In this document: positions 6,504 to 14,137 of the stretch, piece after piece
Numbering within the stretch: the stretch's first letter is position 1
Layout of the letters: every line of letters begins with the position of its first letter
Origin: Pseudaeromonas sp038247115
GTDB taxonomy: Bacteria; Pseudomonadota; Gammaproteobacteria; Enterobacterales; Aeromonadaceae
Reading direction: 5' to 3'
NCBI GenBank assembly: GCA_038247115.1
Contig: JBBRVG010000083.1
Span: 1 to 18,643 of the forward strand
DNA length: 18,643 nt
Made by a program: the position numbers and the translations under genes
Notes under the pieces: generated by a model
The model's database searches: none
Seen by the model: only the letters and a program-made list of their open reading frames with translations
Told to the model about the DNA's origin: nothing

Positions 6504-6575
6504 AACAATCCCCCGCGCATCAGCTATTTACTTGTCGATGGTCAGCCGATCCTGATCCTCGATTTGGTGTGCCGA

Positions 6576-7709
6576 TTAGTGATCCAGATAGATGTAATGC
6601 ATCCAGCTGGTCATGCGCAGTAACACCTTACGCAGCACCGCCAAATGACTGAAATGGTCGGTGTAGATGGCCACCTGGGCTGACACACCATCCGGCAGGT
6701 TATAGGCGTCTATCGCTTCGTCCAGCTCCAGCTCGGCCAGGACGCCACTACGGTTATCGAAGGTCACGGTCTGCAAAGCGCCCTGCGTTTGATAGGCCCC
6801 CTGGGGTATCACAGGAATTACCTGCTTGACCTTGGCTTTAAAAATAGTTCCCGGGATCCCGGTAAATGAAACTTCAGCCTCATCACCCACCTTGACACGC
6901 TGCAAGGAGTTTTGCCGGAAAGAGGCGACTATGCCGCGATCTTGCTTCGGAATAAAAAATAGCGAAGGGCGAAATGGCATGCTGTTGACATAACTGCCAG
7001 GGCGCAGCAACACCTGGGTGGCATAGCCGTCGGTCAGCGCGCGAACCACTGTCTGGTCCAGATTGTATTGCGCTTCGCGCAGTTGGGCCCGCAAGCTGAC
7101 CACGGAGGCATTTTCGCCACCCACCATTGAATCCAACTGACTCTGGATCTGCAGTTGTTGGGCCCGCGCGGTTGCCAGATTGGCCTCTTGCGCCAGATAG
7201 GCTTGCTTGGCATTGGTCGCTTCTTGCTCGGTAAATGGATTCACCGATTTGCCAGCTGCTCGTTGATAACGGTTCAGATCTTTCTGGGCTTTATCGCGCT
7301 CTGCCGCTGCCCGCTCTACTTGACCCTGGCTGGCGGTCAGTTGTGCCTGTTGAGACTTGACTTGTTGTTCCGCCTTGAACAAATCGGCAGTCAGACGATC
7401 CACTCGGGCTTGATAAACGGTCGGGTCGATTTTAAACAGAATCGAACCAGCCTTAATCGGTTTATTCGGGGTGACCAGCACCTCGGAGACAGTGCCGCTG
7501 ACCTGTGGAATCACGGGTACCGTGATCACGGCTTTCTGGGCCATGAAGGTGTAGGGGTGGTTATAGTTCATGGTCAGAATTAAACCCGCCACGATAAAAA
7601 CGCCACCCAGGATTGCGGTCGGTACCGTCCACTTATTAACGGGTATGTTAAACAGCTTGAAGCAGCCATAGGCGAGGGCTGCGTAAGTCATGATGATGAG
7701 CAAGTCCAT
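6576..7709 (-). CDS. yibH: HlyD-family membrane-fusion protein YibH
   Basis: The 377-residue protein matches E. coli YibH nearly end to end, including the identical C-terminal RKVLLRMTSWMHY stretch and the ending YLDH. It is an inner-membrane-anchored periplasmic adaptor of the HlyD/EmrA type that would link an inner-membrane transporter to an outer component. Hydrophobic segments are at residues 1-20 and 28-47. A biotinyl-lipoyl-like half (about 63-99, VSGTVSEVLV and FKIDP), a long Gln/Ala-rich coiled coil (100-215) and a second lipoyl/beta-barrel part (RPGSYV onward) follow. The start codon directly abuts the yibI stop, with GGAGAAG inside yibI, so the pair is translationally tied. No transporter gene is adjacent, and the exported substrate is unknown. 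Confidence 0.93.
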   Translation of the reverse strand: MDLLIIMTYAALAYGCFKLFNIPVNKWTVPTAILGGVFIVAGLILTMNYNHPYTFMAQKAVITVPVIPQVSGTVSEVLVTPNKPIKAGSILFKIDPTVYQARVDRLTADLFKAEQQVKSQQAQLTASQGQVERAAAERDKAQKDLNRYQRAAGKSVNPFTEQEATNAKQAYLAQEANLATARAQQLQIQSQLDSMVGGENASVVSLRAQLREAQYNLDQTVVRALTDGYATQVLLRPGSYVNSMPFRPSLFFIPKQDRGIVASFRQNSLQRVKVGDEAEVSFTGIPGTIFKAKVKQVIPVIPQGAYQTQGALQTVTFDNRSGVLAELELDEAIDAYNLPDGVSAQVAIYTDHFSHLAVLRKVLLRMTSWMHYIYLDH

Positions 7710-8072
7710 TTATTCTTCTCCCTGCTGGGCACTCTTGGGGCTTTCCGTGCCGGTTGATGCATGCAGTTGCTGCTCTAATTGACTGATCCGCAATTCCAGT
7801 GCCGCCAATTGGGAATGATCCTGCTGCTGTTGTTGCTGTGAAAACCCCCATCCCCGCTCAGGACGATAGATGGTGGCCCAGATCCACAGGAAGGGCCAGA
7901 TGGCATGCAAGGTGAACAGGCTGACCCAGCCTGCTGCATGAATGGCATCCTGGTGAGGGTGATCGCGCTTCACTGCAATCTCATAAGGAATATCGTGGAT
8001 GACAATAATTCCGTAAAAGCAAACCAGTACCACGATCAGTAAGACCGCTAGGGCAAAATAGTCGAGAAACAT
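7710..8072 (-). CDS. yibI: DUF3302 inner-membrane protein YibI
   Basis: The 120-residue protein closely matches E. coli YibI over residues 1-76: MFLDYFAL at the start, HDIPYEIA, AGWVSLFTLHAIWPFLWIWAT and the YRPERGWG motif. Two membrane segments lie at about 4-24 and 47-68. The tail has six consecutive glutamines (79-84) followed by a short coiled-coil stretch (AALELRISQLEQQLH). I chose ATG 8072 because GGAGAG lies 6 nt upstream and it matches the family start; the frame stays open to 8105. It is the first gene of the yibI-yibH pair and is thought to be the small membrane partner of YibH. Molecular function is not established. Confidence 0.92.
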   Translation of the reverse strand: MFLDYFALAVLLIVVLVCFYGIIVIHDIPYEIAVKRDHPHQDAIHAAGWVSLFTLHAIWPFLWIWATIYRPERGWGFSQQQQQQDHSQLAALELRISQLEQQLHASTGTESPKSAQQGEE

Positions 8073-8105
8073 CTTCAACTCTCCGTGTTGGTGATTTCTA
8101 TACAC

Positions 8106-8134
8106 ACTATCGGTTCTTTTGACTGTTTCGCCAA
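8106..8134 (-). promoter_or_regulatory. Candidate yibI-yibH promoter
   Basis: On the minus strand TTGGCG (complement of 8129-8134) and GATAGT (complement of 8106-8111) are separated by 17 bp, placing the start point near 8098-8099, about 26 bp before the yibI ATG. Both hexamers are imperfect, which would fit an activator-dependent promoter. Confidence 0.35.
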
Positions 8135-8151
8135 TCAGCTTTCCGCGTGAG

Positions 8152-8167
8152 AGTGATGTGTATCATG
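8152..8167 (-). promoter_or_regulatory. CRP-like site upstream of yibI
   Basis: AGTGA-N6-TCATG resembles the CRP consensus TGTGA-N6-TCACA, with a core palindrome TGAT-gtgt-ATCA at 8154-8165. Its centre (8159.5) lies about 61 bp upstream of the start point inferred for yibI, the classic class I CRP spacing. Several half-site mismatches keep confidence low. Confidence 0.3.
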
Positions 8168-8298
8168 AGTCAGGACTATTTAAAGTGGGGGACAGCAACG
8201 AAATCTTGCAGTTAGACGCTTTAGCATAAATAACACCTGAAATTCCCCTGCTGTCATATTTCTCATATTTGGCAATTTTCAGTGATTTTATCTGTTAC

Positions 8299-8313
8299 TG
8301 GCACCGATTTTGC
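8299..8313 (+). promoter_or_regulatory. Sigma-54 (RpoN) promoter for the chemosensory operon
   Basis: TGGCAC (8299-8304), five bases, then TTGC (8310-8313) matches the -24/-12 consensus exactly in the invariant GG and GC and in their 12-bp register. The start point would be near 8325, giving a leader of about 120 nt. Sigma-54 promoters need an enhancer-binding activator upstream; the tandem TCATATTT repeat at 8254-8270 is one possible site. Flagellar and chemotaxis genes in polar-flagellate gammaproteobacteria are often RpoN-controlled. Confidence 0.65.
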
Positions 8314-8328
8314 GCATTCATCTTGTCG

Positions 8329-8344
8329 CGTGACATCCGTCACA
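8329..8344 (+). promoter_or_regulatory. CRP-like site in the chemosensory leader
   Basis: CGTGA-CATCCG-TCACA differs from the CRP core consensus TGTGA-N6-TCACA at one base. It lies just downstream of the predicted sigma-54 start point, so it could repress that promoter or activate a second, sigma-70 promoter nearer the first gene. I found no strong sigma-70 -10 at a standard distance. Confidence 0.4.
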
Positions 8345-8446
8345 TAACGACTCTGTGTTCCGGTTGTCTCCACTATTCCTTCCTAAGCTTGCCAAGTATC
8401 TGCCGGTTATCTGCCCTGTCTTTCTTTTTTGCCTCGGAGGTTTGCT

Positions 8447-9565
8447 GTGTACCGAGTTATTGGTTTGTTACTGAGCGGCCTTGGTTTGCTGGCTATCGGG
8501 TTGGATTATTCCACTGTTGGTCAGCTATTGATCGCCGTAGGAATTGGTGTGCAGCTTGTTGATCTCATTCTGTTTATCAACCAGAAGCGGTTGTTAGAGC
8601 GTGAAAGGACCAACCAGCAGAACGAGGTTCCGGTTTTGCTTGCGCCAGAGCCTGATCCCTTGCTGGTGCAGATGCCTGCGGTGCTGGATGCCTGGCATCG
8701 ACAAATTGATGTGGTGAGTGACTTGGTGCGCAGCAATATCGAAGCCTTGTTATCGCCTTTTTCCATGTTGATGGGACGATTGCAGGAAGAGAATCAAACC
8801 AGCTCCACCCTCTTTGGTGGTCGTCAGGGGGGGCATTCCATTACCCAGGTCCTGGAAGAGACCAACCGTTCGTTAGCCAGTGTGATAGCTGCTTTTGATG
8901 GTGCGCGTAGCTATAAGACCCAATTGCAGCAAACCATTACCGAGTTGAGTAACTACATGCTGGAATTGAAAAACATGGCGGGTGCCGTACAAAAGCTGGC
9001 GAGTCAGACCAATTTGTTAGCCCTCAATGCGGCGATTGAAGCGGCCCGTGCGGGCGAGGCTGGGCGTGGTTTTGCCGTCGTTGCCGATGAAGTGCGCACC
9101 TTATCCGGCCAATCGGGGGAGACAGGACGCGACATTGCCAAAAAAGTGGAGGCGGTCACCCAGGCGATTCAGGCCACCATAGACGCTGCAGATAATCTGG
9201 TGCGGACTGATGACAACAACCTCACCTTGCTAGACCAGGCGGTGAATACAGTTACCAGACGGTTGAGCTCGGAGATCAATGAGTTACATGATGCAGGTAG
9301 TCGGCTGCATTCATTGTCGGAAGAAAGTGCCACGGCCATCAGCCACATCATCGTCAAGTTACAGTTTCAGGATCGGGTCAGTCAGATACTGGAGCATTTA
9401 CAGACTGACTTGACCGAAATCCGCACCATGATGATTGAAGAGCTGAGTGGTGAGTTTGATTTGAACCATTGGGAGCAGCGTTTCCGTCAGCGCTTCACGA
9501 CCGATGAAGAGCATCATGGGCGGGTCAATACCCGGGTTGAGACTGATTCAGTCACCTTTTTCTGA
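8447..9565 (+). CDS. Short membrane-anchored methyl-accepting chemotaxis protein
   Basis: The 372-residue receptor-like protein starts with a tight membrane hairpin (about residues 6-22 and 24-44) and has no periplasmic sensor domain and no recognisable HAMP. A cytoplasmic linker leads to a coiled-coil signalling domain whose hairpin tip QTNLLALNAAIEAARAGEAG (187-206) and following GRGFAVVADEVR are the CheA/CheW-contacting hallmark. The C-terminal half is short, ending in KLQFQDRVSQILEHL and an acidic/basic tail without a CheR-docking pentapeptide. I chose GTG 8447 because GGAGG lies 6 nt upstream; a TTG at 8429 would overlap that site. It is the first gene of the operon. It may sense membrane or cytoplasmic state, or act as an array scaffold. 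The signal is unknown. Confidence 0.87.
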   Translation: MYRVIGLLLSGLGLLAIGLDYSTVGQLLIAVGIGVQLVDLILFINQKRLLERERTNQQNEVPVLLAPEPDPLLVQMPAVLDAWHRQIDVVSDLVRSNIEALLSPFSMLMGRLQEENQTSSTLFGGRQGGHSITQVLEETNRSLASVIAAFDGARSYKTQLQQTITELSNYMLELKNMAGAVQKLASQTNLLALNAAIEAARAGEAGRGFAVVADEVRTLSGQSGETGRDIAKKVEAVTQAIQATIDAADNLVRTDDNNLTLLDQAVNTVTRRLSSEINELHDAGSRLHSLSEESATAISHIIVKLQFQDRVSQILEHLQTDLTEIRTMMIEELSGEFDLNHWEQRFRQRFTTDEEHHGRVNTRVETDSVTFF

Positions 9566-9579
9566 AAGAGGGAATATTC

Positions 9580-9945
9580 ATGAGTAAAACGGTATTGATA
9601 GTGGATGACTCCCTGTCTATTCGCCAACTGGTGAAAGCGGCTCTGACCTCGGTCGGGTACAGCGTTATCGATGCATGCGATGGCCAGGATGCCTTGAATA
9701 AACTGGTGGGCCAGCGGGTCAATCTCATCATCAGCGATGTCAATATGCCCAATATGGATGGCATCACCTTCCTGAAAAACCTCAAGAGTAAACCGGAACA
9801 CAAATTTACCCCCGTGGTCATGCTCACCACTGAAAGTCAGGAATCGAAGAAAAAAGAAGGCCAGGCCGCCGGTGCACGGGCCTGGATTATCAAACCGTTC
9901 CAGCCTCCGCAACTGCTGGCTGCCGTAGAAAAACTGATTCTTTAG
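9580..9945 (+). CDS. cheY: CheY-like single-domain response regulator
   Basis: A 121-residue stand-alone receiver domain. The acidic pocket Asp9/Asp10, phospho-acceptor Asp53 in ISDVNMPNMDG, Thr83 in MLTTES and Lys105 in IIKPF are all present, so it should accept phosphate from the CheA encoded two genes downstream. No output domain is attached. It lies 14 bp after the first receptor gene, with GAGGG ahead of the ATG, and 12 bp before the STAS gene. Whether it acts on the flagellar motor, on pili or on another target cannot be told from sequence. No cheZ phosphatase gene is in the window. Confidence 0.93.
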   Translation: MSKTVLIVDDSLSIRQLVKAALTSVGYSVIDACDGQDALNKLVGQRVNLIISDVNMPNMDGITFLKNLKSKPEHKFTPVVMLTTESQESKKKEGQAAGARAWIIKPFQPPQLLAAVEKLIL

Positions 9946-9957
9946 CGGAGGTGGACT

Positions 9958-10263
9958 GTGTTGCAGGTAAAAACAGATGGCTCCAGTTCATGGGTGCGGA
10001 TCGATGGTCCATTCACCATTTATGAAGTAGCAGAATTCCAGCAGCAACTCACCGAAGCCTGGCCCGGGGACGGTGAACTCATCATGGATCTGGCTGGAGT
10101 ATCGGAAATCGATACCGCTGGATTGCAGCTGTTGCTGGCGTTACGCAAAAGCCTAGGAGACCAGCTAACACTGCAGCAGCATTCAAACTCTGTTATCGAG
10201 CTCCTGGATCTCTACCAACTAGCCTCTTTCTTTGGCGATGTCATTGTGCTTTCGGAACACTGA
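9958..10263 (+). CDS. STAS-domain protein of the chemosensory operon
   Basis: The 101-residue protein is essentially one STAS domain (anti-sigma-factor-antagonist/MlaB fold). The signature LIMDLAGVSEIDTAGLQLLL (41-60) carries DTAG at 52-55, the MlaB-like form, rather than the DSSG of SpoIIAA; the position phosphorylated in SpoIIAA is Ala54 here, with Thr53 beside it. It starts at GTG 9958 with GGAGG 6 nt upstream and ends 13 bp before cheA. Similar small STAS proteins occur beside cheA in some other chemosensory operons. A role in tuning kinase activity or linking the array to another partner is inference only. Confidence 0.87.
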   Translation: MLQVKTDGSSSWVRIDGPFTIYEVAEFQQQLTEAWPGDGELIMDLAGVSEIDTAGLQLLLALRKSLGDQLTLQQHSNSVIELLDLYQLASFFGDVIVLSEH

Positions 10264-10276
10264 TTAAGGAGCCGTC

Positions 10277-12451
10277 ATGTTCAGTCAAGATCAATGGAGC
10301 CAGTTATTGGCCAACTTTTTGGAAGAGGCCAGGGATCTGATCCAGCAAGCAGAAACTATATTGCTGGCGCTGGATCTGGATAATGATGAAGTTGATGACG
10401 AGCTTCTGAACAGTCTTTTTCGCGCCGTTCATACCCTGAAAGGGTCCGCCGGTTTGTTTGCACTGGATGACTTTGTCGCATTTACCCACCATCAAGAAAG
10501 TCTGATCATGCGCGTCCGTGATCAAGGGGAAACACTGAGTCGGCAGCAAATATCCGCGTTGCTCTCGGGGCTGGATATTCTGCGCAATGAAGTTGAATTA
10601 CTGGCAACTGGCGTTGCTCCTTCTCCATTACTGCAACAGCATGCAGCTCAGTTCGCACTATTGCAGTCACTTGTTCCGGGGAATTCGGCCTCTTCCTGTG
10701 CGTTAACCGAGCCAGTGCTACCGCAGGTCGAGCGAGAGTCCCGGGCAACCAGTGCCGCTAGTTGGCATATATCTTTGCGTTTTTCCGCGAACTTGTTTGA
10801 GTTCGGCTTTGACCCCGCTTCGTTTATTCGTTATCTGTGCAAACTGGGATCCATCAGTCATATCCAACTCATTCAGAATGGACTGCCCGCCTGGAATGAT
10901 TTTCAAGGGGAGTTGTGTTACCTCGGTGTCGAGGTTGATTTGGTAACGCAGGCAACGAAAGTAGAAATTGAAGAGGTATTCGATTTTATCCGGGAGCTTG
11001 CCCAAATCCGGATTTTACCTCCAGAGAGTAAAACGCAGGATTATTTGCAATTAATTTCAGATTTACCGGAAGAAAAAGAATTATTAGGTGAAATCCTTAT
11101 TCAAAGTGGCTTGTTGACCGAGCATGAGCTGAGGGAAGGGTTATCACTACAAGCGGAACATCCTGAAAAAACCCGCTTGGGTGAATTATTGGTCGAGGAG
11201 GGAATAGTTCCTCCAGTCATGGTGAATCAGGCGTTAAAAAAACAGAGTCAAATACGAGAAAAGCGTCATGCCGATAGCGCTTTTATCAAGGTTTCTGCTC
11301 AGAAACTCGATGAACTGATTAATTTGGTGGGTGAGTTGGTTATTGCTTCCGCAGGTGGAGAAATGTTGGCACGGAGTAAGGCCGATAGCGAATTGTTGGC
11401 CTCGGTAGCGGCCATTAATCGCCATGTTGAACAAATCAGAGAATCCGCTTTACGTTTACGGATGGTTGAAATCGGTGAGACCTTCATGCGGTTTCAGCGG
11501 TTGGTGCGGGATGCTAGCCAGGAGTTAGGCAAATCCATATCGCTGACCATTGACGGCGGTGACACTGAACTGGATAAATCGGTCGTCGAACGGATTAGTG
11601 AGCCGCTGACTCATCTGGTTCGTAATGCGGTGGACCATGGCATAGAAACCGCTGAACAGAGAATAACTGTGGGTAAACCTGCTCAGGGTAATATTCGGCT
11701 CAATGCATTCCATGAGTCGGGCAGTATTGTTATTGAGGTTCATGACGATGGCAAGGGATTGGACGCCGATAAGATTCGTCAAAAAGCGTTAGCCAAAGGA
11801 CTGATTGACGGAAATACCCAACTCGATGATCAAGCTCTGTATCAACTGATTTTTGAACCAGGATTTTCTACCGCCGATAACGTTAGCAATCTCTCTGGCC
11901 GCGGTGTGGGTATGGATGTTGTACGTCGAAACGTAGAAGCATTGCGTGGCACTATCGAACTGGAGTCAGCGCAAGGGCTCGGTTGTTGCGTGCAGATCCG
12001 ATTACCGCTGACATTAGCCATCATCGATGGTTTTTTGGTCAGCGTTGGTGACACCCCCTTGGTTATTCCGCTGGATATGGTTACCGAGTGTCTTGAAGCG
12101 ACGAATGTGGTCGAGGATTCGATTTATGATTATCGAGAATTAAGAGGTAAGCCACTTCCTATCATCCATCTTCGTCATCATTTTTTGATAGAGGGTAGCC
12201 CGTCCAAGCGCCAGAATATTGTGGTGGTTAGTCATGGCAAACAACAACTTGGGCTGATTGTGGATCAGTTGCTTGGTGAACAGCAGATTGTAATTAAGCC
12301 GTTGGGTTCTTTATTCTCTCAATTAAAGGATATCAGCGGGTCCAGTATTTTAGGTTCAGGTCAGGTCGCTCTTATTTTGGATATTCCAGGAATGTTGCAG
12401 AAGATGCACGAGCAAACCAGCTCGGCTCAACGTGTACATTCTTCTATATAA
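10277..12451 (+). CDS. cheA: Chemotaxis histidine kinase CheA with unusual P2 region
   Basis: The 724-residue hybrid-free kinase autophosphorylates and passes phosphate to CheY and CheB. The HPt domain has phospho-acceptor His52 in VHTLKGSAG (51-59). The middle (about 163-250) carries SWHISLRFSANLFEFGFDP and ELCYLGVEV, a P2-like module unlike the enteric CheY-binding domain. Two similar short repeats follow, LGEILIQSGL (269-279) and LGELLVEEGI (301-310), resembling MshEN-type motifs. The dimerisation helices (335-400) precede the ATPase domain with the N box HLVRNAVDHG (446-455), G1 HDDGKG (489-494) and G2 GRGVGMD (541-547), then a C-terminal CheW-like domain (about 578-710). ATG 10277 has AAGGAG upstream. 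Confidence 0.96.
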   Translation: MFSQDQWSQLLANFLEEARDLIQQAETILLALDLDNDEVDDELLNSLFRAVHTLKGSAGLFALDDFVAFTHHQESLIMRVRDQGETLSRQQISALLSGLDILRNEVELLATGVAPSPLLQQHAAQFALLQSLVPGNSASSCALTEPVLPQVERESRATSAASWHISLRFSANLFEFGFDPASFIRYLCKLGSISHIQLIQNGLPAWNDFQGELCYLGVEVDLVTQATKVEIEEVFDFIRELAQIRILPPESKTQDYLQLISDLPEEKELLGEILIQSGLLTEHELREGLSLQAEHPEKTRLGELLVEEGIVPPVMVNQALKKQSQIREKRHADSAFIKVSAQKLDELINLVGELVIASAGGEMLARSKADSELLASVAAINRHVEQIRESALRLRMVEIGETFMRFQRLVRDASQELGKSISLTIDGGDTELDKSVVERISEPLTHLVRNAVDHGIETAEQRITVGKPAQGNIRLNAFHESGSIVIEVHDDGKGLDADKIRQKALAKGLIDGNTQLDDQALYQLIFEPGFSTADNVSNLSGRGVGMDVVRRNVEALRGTIELESAQGLGCCVQIRLPLTLAIIDGFLVSVGDTPLVIPLDMVTECLEATNVVEDSIYDYRELRGKPLPIIHLRHHFLIEGSPSKRQNIVVVSHGKQQLGLIVDQLLGEQQIVIKPLGSLFSQLKDISGSSILGSGQVALILDIPGMLQKMHEQTSSAQRVHSSI

Positions 12452-12475
12452 GCAAACTTTACGCGGGAGAATACT

Positions 12476-14125
12476 ATGGGTTTCTTCAAAAGTATGAAGT
12501 TAAGAACACGGCTCGTACTGGCTTTTGTCTTGATGTCATTAGTGGCTGCGATTGTTGGTGGCGTGGGTTATGTCAACATGCGCGACATTAATGACATGAC
12601 CAACCGACTTTATGAGAAAGAGTTGTTGGGTTTAAAAGCTGCCGCCGATGCTCGAACGAATTTTCTGGCTGTGGGGCGGTTTTTGCGTGCCGCCATGCTG
12701 GCCGAAACGGAGGCCAGTCGTCAGCAACATATAGCTAGTTATTTAAAAAGCCTTGGTGCTGTCGAGGCTGCAATTAATGAGGCTAGACCTAAATTTGTGT
12801 CCGAAGAGGGAAAGGCCTTATTTGCCGAGTTTGATCGAATATGGCCCAGTTATAAGGATGGTATACAGAAGACTGAGGCTATGGTGCTGAGTGAGCCACT
12901 ACGCACGGAGACACCATCCAATAATTATATGGAGGGTGATTTTGCTCCGACCATACAAGCCATGATGGATCAAGTCGGGAAGATCGTTCAACAGAAAGTA
13001 AAACGCTCAGAAGAACAAGCTATTGCCGCGCAAGCCCTGTATCAACACAGTACGACTTTGATGTTTGGGGCCATTACTGCCGGCATCCTGCTGGGGTTAG
13101 GAATGGGGTTCTTCATCTCCTATCGAATTGTCAATCAATTGGGTGGTGAGCCTGATTATGCTGTCGAAATTACTCGTAAAGTTGCTGCGGGTGAATTAGG
13201 TGTCTCGATTGTATTGGATGAAAACAATAAAAGATCGCTGCTATATGCCATCAAGGAGATGGTGGATAAACTCGCTCATACCATGCGTGAAGTGCGAACA
13301 TCTGCGGATGCTTTATCCAGTGCGGCCGAGCAAATAAGCGCAACGTCCCAAGCCTTGAGCCAGGGGGCTAGCGAGCAAGCCGCTAGTGTCGAAGAAACAT
13401 CCGCATCCATGGAACAGATGTCAGCGTCAATTGCTCAGAATACTGAAAGTGCCAAGGTGACCAATGGTATCTCGTCAAAAGCGGCTAACGATGCATTGCG
13501 AGGCGGCCAAGCGGTCAAAGAAACGGTTAATGCGATGAAGCAGATTGCCAGTAAAATCAGCATTATTGATGACATTGCTTACCAGACGAATCTGTTGGCG
13601 TTGAATGCTGCTATTGAAGCTGCACGAGCGGGTGATCATGGCAAAGGCTTTGCTGTTGTGGCTGCCGAGGTTCGTAAATTGGCCGAGCGTAGTCAAATTG
13701 CGGCACAAGAAATAGGCGAAGTCGCAGGCAATAGCGTTTCTTTGGCGGAACAGGCCGGTACTTTGTTTGACCAGCTGGTGCCCGATATTCAGCGTACTTC
13801 AGACCTGGTTCAAGAAATAACTGCAGCGTCTCAGGAGCAAACGACAGGCGTTAGCCAGATCAATGTTGCTATGAATCAGCTCAATCAAATTACCCAGCAA
13901 AGCGCTTCATCTTCTGAAGAGCTTGCTGCCACAGCCGAAGAGATGAATGCGCAAGCCGCACAATTAACCGAGTTGATTGGCTATTTCAAGGTCTCGGATA
14001 TCGGTGGTCATATATCGAGTAAAGTTAAGCCGATTGCCAGCGCGTTGAATCGAGGGACCAGCAAAATGGCTAGCTCATCATCGCTGAACTCAGAGCCTGG
14101 TGATGGTCGTTTTGTCCAGTTTTAG
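12476..14125 (+). CDS. Methyl-accepting chemotaxis protein, four-helix-bundle sensor type
   Basis: The 549-residue transmembrane receptor has TM1 (about 12-32), a helical periplasmic domain of the 4HB_MCP size (34-190), TM2 (194-216), a HAMP domain starting at NQLGGEPDYAVEITRKVAAG (220-239), and a long signalling coiled coil. The tip YQTNLLALNAAIEAARAG (369-386) with GFAVVAAEVR (391-400) contacts CheA and CheW. Glu/Gln-rich heptads such as SVEETSASMEQMSASI (304-319) and SSSEELAATAEEMNAQ (478-493) are plausible CheR methylation sites. The C-terminus continues as a low-complexity tail ending in FVQF without a typical CheR-tethering pentapeptide. The ligand cannot be predicted. It lies 24 bp after cheA. 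Confidence 0.95.
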   Translation: MGFFKSMKLRTRLVLAFVLMSLVAAIVGGVGYVNMRDINDMTNRLYEKELLGLKAAADARTNFLAVGRFLRAAMLAETEASRQQHIASYLKSLGAVEAAINEARPKFVSEEGKALFAEFDRIWPSYKDGIQKTEAMVLSEPLRTETPSNNYMEGDFAPTIQAMMDQVGKIVQQKVKRSEEQAIAAQALYQHSTTLMFGAITAGILLGLGMGFFISYRIVNQLGGEPDYAVEITRKVAAGELGVSIVLDENNKRSLLYAIKEMVDKLAHTMREVRTSADALSSAAEQISATSQALSQGASEQAASVEETSASMEQMSASIAQNTESAKVTNGISSKAANDALRGGQAVKETVNAMKQIASKISIIDDIAYQTNLLALNAAIEAARAGDHGKGFAVVAAEVRKLAERSQIAAQEIGEVAGNSVSLAEQAGTLFDQLVPDIQRTSDLVQEITAASQEQTTGVSQINVAMNQLNQITQQSASSSEELAATAEEMNAQAAQLTELIGYFKVSDIGGHISSKVKPIASALNRGTSKMASSSSLNSEPGDGRFVQF

Positions 14126-14137
14126 GAGGCGCTCAAT

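Larger units (their letters stand above)
8073..8446. other. Divergent intergenic control region between yibI and the chemosensory operon
   Basis: These 374 bp hold no convincing gene. From left to right they contain the yibI promoter candidate, a CRP-like site, a tandem TCATATTT repeat (8254-8261 and 8263-8270), a sigma-54-type promoter (8299-8313), a second CRP-like site (8329-8344), then a pyrimidine-rich leader ending in the GGAGG of the first chemosensory gene. Confidence 0.7.

Noticed and set aside
9514..9912. Minus-strand ORF opposite cheY
   Set aside because: It is fully antisense to an intact CheY with all active-site residues; no independent evidence of coding.
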